Source: an uncultured Verrucomicrobiales bacterium (GTDB lineage Bacteria > Verrucomicrobiota > Verrucomicrobiae > Limisphaerales > CANJSG01). From it: a DNA stretch of 8,290 bases. Shown piece by piece: positions 6,835-8,290 of the stretch. The notes below the pieces were generated by a model. It saw only the letters and a list, made by a program, of their open reading frames with translations, was not told the DNA's origin and did no database searches. How positions within the stretch are numbered: position 1 is the first letter of the stretch; the number at the start of each line of letters is the position of its first letter. The translations under genes and the position numbers were made by a program. The DNA is taken from positions 1-8,290 of the forward strand of contig CAMLMI010000202.1 of NCBI GenBank assembly GCA_946480965.1. Reading direction: 5' to 3'.

Positions 6835-6864
6835 CGCCGGGATGCCCTTACGGCCATCCCGGCG
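6835..6864 (-). terminator. Intrinsic terminator after the PilC/GspF gene
   Basis: CGCCGGGATG (6835-6844) and CATCCCGGCG (6855-6864) form a perfect 10-bp stem with a 10-base loop. Read on the minus strand it is followed by TTTTGCTTTC. It begins 33 bases after the stop codon of the minus-strand gene and separates it from the response regulator. Confidence 0.85.
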
Positions 6865-6897
6865 CCCCCAACCAACCCTTGCCTCAGGGTTGAAATC

Positions 6898-8106
6898 TCA
6901 CTTCTTGTTGATGATCTCGCTCATCTTGAAGATCGGCAGGAACATGCAGATCGCGATGCCGCCGACGGTCACGCCGAGGAACACGATCAGCAACGGCTCG
7001 ATCAGCGAGGTCAGACCGGAGAGCGTCGTCTCGATCTCCTCGTCGAGGAAGTCGGCCACCTTCTCCATCATCTTGTCGATCTGGCCGGTCTGTTCTCCGG
7101 CGGTGATCATGCGGATCACCATCGAGGGGAAGACCGGGTGTTTGCCCAAGGCGGTGGTGATGCTCTCGCCCTTCTCGATGTCGCCGGCGCTGGTCTTGAT
7201 CGCCTTTTCCATGACCACGTTGCCAACCGTCGCGGAGACGATCTGGAGAACCTCCAGGATCGGGATGCCGGAGCGGATCAGCGACGCGAAGGTGCGGGTG
7301 AACCGGGCCAAGCAGATCTTGTGGGCGATGCTGCCGAACATCGGCAGCTTGATCCGGCGCGAATCCCAGAACCAACGGCCCTGCGGCGTCTTGATGAAGT
7401 AGAGCCAGCCCCAGATCGCGCCGGCCACGGCCGCCGCCACCAGGATGAACCACTTGCGGAGCAGGTTGCTCAGGTCGATCAGGAACTGCGTGGGCCCGGG
7501 CAGCGCCGCGCCGAAGCCGGAGTAGATCTCGCCGAAGACGGGCACGACCTTGATCAGGAGGAAGACCGTGATGCCGATGGCGATGGTCGTCACCGCCACG
7601 GGATACATCATGGCGGACTTCACCTTCTTGCGCAGGCGCGCCGTGTTTTCCAGATAGGTGGCGAGACGGGCGAGAATCTCCGCGAGCAGACCGCCGCGTT
7701 CGCCCGCGCCGACCATCGAAACATAGAGGCGGTTGAAGACCTTCGGATGCTTGGTCAGCGCCTCGGAAAAGCTGTCGCCGCCCTCGACCCGCGTGGTGAC
7801 GTCCTTGATGACGTCCTTCATCACCTTGTTCGTGGTCTGTTCGGACAAGGCCTGGAGCGACTGCACCATCGCCAAACCGGCATCGACCATCGTGGCGAGC
7901 TGCCGGGTGAAGACGACGATGTCCTGGAGCGCCACGCTGCCGCCGCCGGTCTTGCCGGCCTTGCCGATCTTCTCCTCGATGGAGACGACGAGCAGGTTCT
8001 TGTTCAGCAGGTTGGCGATGGCGGCCTGTTCGGTCGCCGCCTCGATCACGTTCCGGATCTCCCGTCCCGAGGACGAGTCGCGCGCGGTGTAGGCAAAAGC
8101 TGGCAT
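6898..8106 (-). CDS. Type IV pilus / type II secretion inner-membrane platform protein (PilC/GspF family)
   Basis: PilC/GspF is the polytopic inner-membrane protein on which pilins or pseudopilins are assembled, driven by the PilB/GspE ATPase. The 402-residue length is typical. The product starts with the family's MPxFxYxARD, then shows two GspF repeats (about 65-187 and 268-390). Each has the FTRQLATMVDAGLAM or FTRTFASLIRSGIPI opening and the GERGG or GEQTGQ loop (135-139 and 337-342). Membrane segments are near 168-190, 219-238 and 371-391. ATG at 8106 was chosen because the family N-terminus starts there; a weak GGA lies 5 bases before it. The frame extends 20 codons upstream without homology. 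The gene ends at a clear terminator and follows the tail of another minus-strand gene by 89 bases, so both may share a transcript. PilC and GspF cannot be told apart without the ATPase and pilin genes. Confidence 0.93.
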   Translation of the reverse strand: MPAFAYTARDSSSGREIRNVIEAATEQAAIANLLNKNLLVVSIEEKIGKAGKTGGGSVALQDIVVFTRQLATMVDAGLAMVQSLQALSEQTTNKVMKDVIKDVTTRVEGGDSFSEALTKHPKVFNRLYVSMVGAGERGGLLAEILARLATYLENTARLRKKVKSAMMYPVAVTTIAIGITVFLLIKVVPVFGEIYSGFGAALPGPTQFLIDLSNLLRKWFILVAAAVAGAIWGWLYFIKTPQGRWFWDSRRIKLPMFGSIAHKICLARFTRTFASLIRSGIPILEVLQIVSATVGNVVMEKAIKTSAGDIEKGESITTALGKHPVFPSMVIRMITAGEQTGQIDKMMEKVADFLDEEIETTLSGLTSLIEPLLIVFLGVTVGGIAICMFLPIFKMSEIINKK

Positions 8107-8195
8107 GATGTTCCGATTGGGTCCGTGCCCCGCGACGCGCGCCCAATAGGACACGCCCTTTCGCAAAGGCTACAACCGACATCGGAATGCAGCTC

Positions 8196-8290
8196 TCAGG
8201 CCATGAGGGGAAATCCGCTCTTTTCCAGCGTGCCGCGCGTCACGCCGAGCTGGTTGACCAGCTTCAGCTCCTGCCACAGCGCCGCGCCGC
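8196..8290 (-). CDS. C-terminal end of an unidentified minus-strand gene (partial)
   Basis: Thirty codons run from the right edge to a TGA at 8196-8198 and encode a tail reading GAALWQELKLVNQLGV and on to GFPLMA. The amphipathic helix (LWQELKLVNQL) and codon-position GC bias look like real coding sequence, and the other two minus frames are less convincing. Neighbours of pilC/gspF are often PilB/GspE or PilT ATPases, but this tail has no motif that identifies one, so no function is assigned. Confidence 0.5.
   Translation of the reverse strand, partial: GAALWQELKLVNQLGVTRGTLEKSGFPLMA

Noticed and set aside
5640..6893. Long open frame on the plus strand (417 codons) opposite the response regulator
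   Set aside because: It is antisense to a fully recognisable NtrC-class gene; the His/Asp/Glu/Leu/Gly-rich translation is the usual shadow of GC-rich coding DNA and shows no domain.
6884..8182. 432-codon minus-strand frame overlapping the PilC/GspF gene in another frame
   Set aside because: Its translation is Arg/Gly/Asp-rich with no domain, while the alternative frame gives a complete PilC/GspF protein.

Overview
The window is GC-rich, dense bacterial chromosome. No taxon marker is present. I infer Verrucomicrobiota or a close PVC relative from the combination of a LIM/DA1-type protease carrying a pilus/secretion-like C-terminal domain, a type IV pilus/type II secretion PilC/GspF protein, a proline-rich SppA and a CsbD/DUF1328 stress pair. 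That is inference. Nothing in the window points to a phage, plasmid or transposon, and I found no RNA gene or CRISPR array.

Layout. From the left, two plus-strand genes run in tandem: a membrane-anchored or secreted DA1-like zinc metallopeptidase (18-1175, possibly starting outside the window) and prfC, encoding peptide chain release factor 3 (1274-2947). prfC carries an in-frame insertion of about 30 codons whose DNA is a nested inverted repeat. A strong hairpin (3032-3053) lies between prfC and a convergent small DUF1328 membrane protein gene (minus strand, 3092-3259). A 335-base divergent spacer rich in hairpins separates it from a CsbD-like stress protein gene (plus, 3595-3816). The SppA-type signal peptide peptidase gene (plus, 3872-5047) follows closely.

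The right half reads on the minus strand. A sigma-54-dependent, NtrC-class response regulator (5226-6704) is convergent with sppA across a 178-base GC-rich spacer. Further right is the PilC/GspF inner-membrane platform protein (6898-8106), closed by a clear intrinsic terminator (6835-6864), so the regulator probably has its own promoter. The last 30 codons of another minus-strand gene enter at the right edge (8196-8290).

How the genes fit together. Several products act at the envelope: SppA clears signal peptides, PilC/GspF builds a pilus or secretion machine, DUF1328 is a small membrane protein, and the DA1-like protein is probably exported and ends in a domain resembling GspB/GspC/PilP periplasmic modules. 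The regulator next to the pilus gene is of the type that controls pilins in other bacteria (PilR), but no partner kinase or target is visible. The most unusual items are the DA1-like fusion protein, the palindromic insertion in prfC, and the structured spacer between the two small stress genes.
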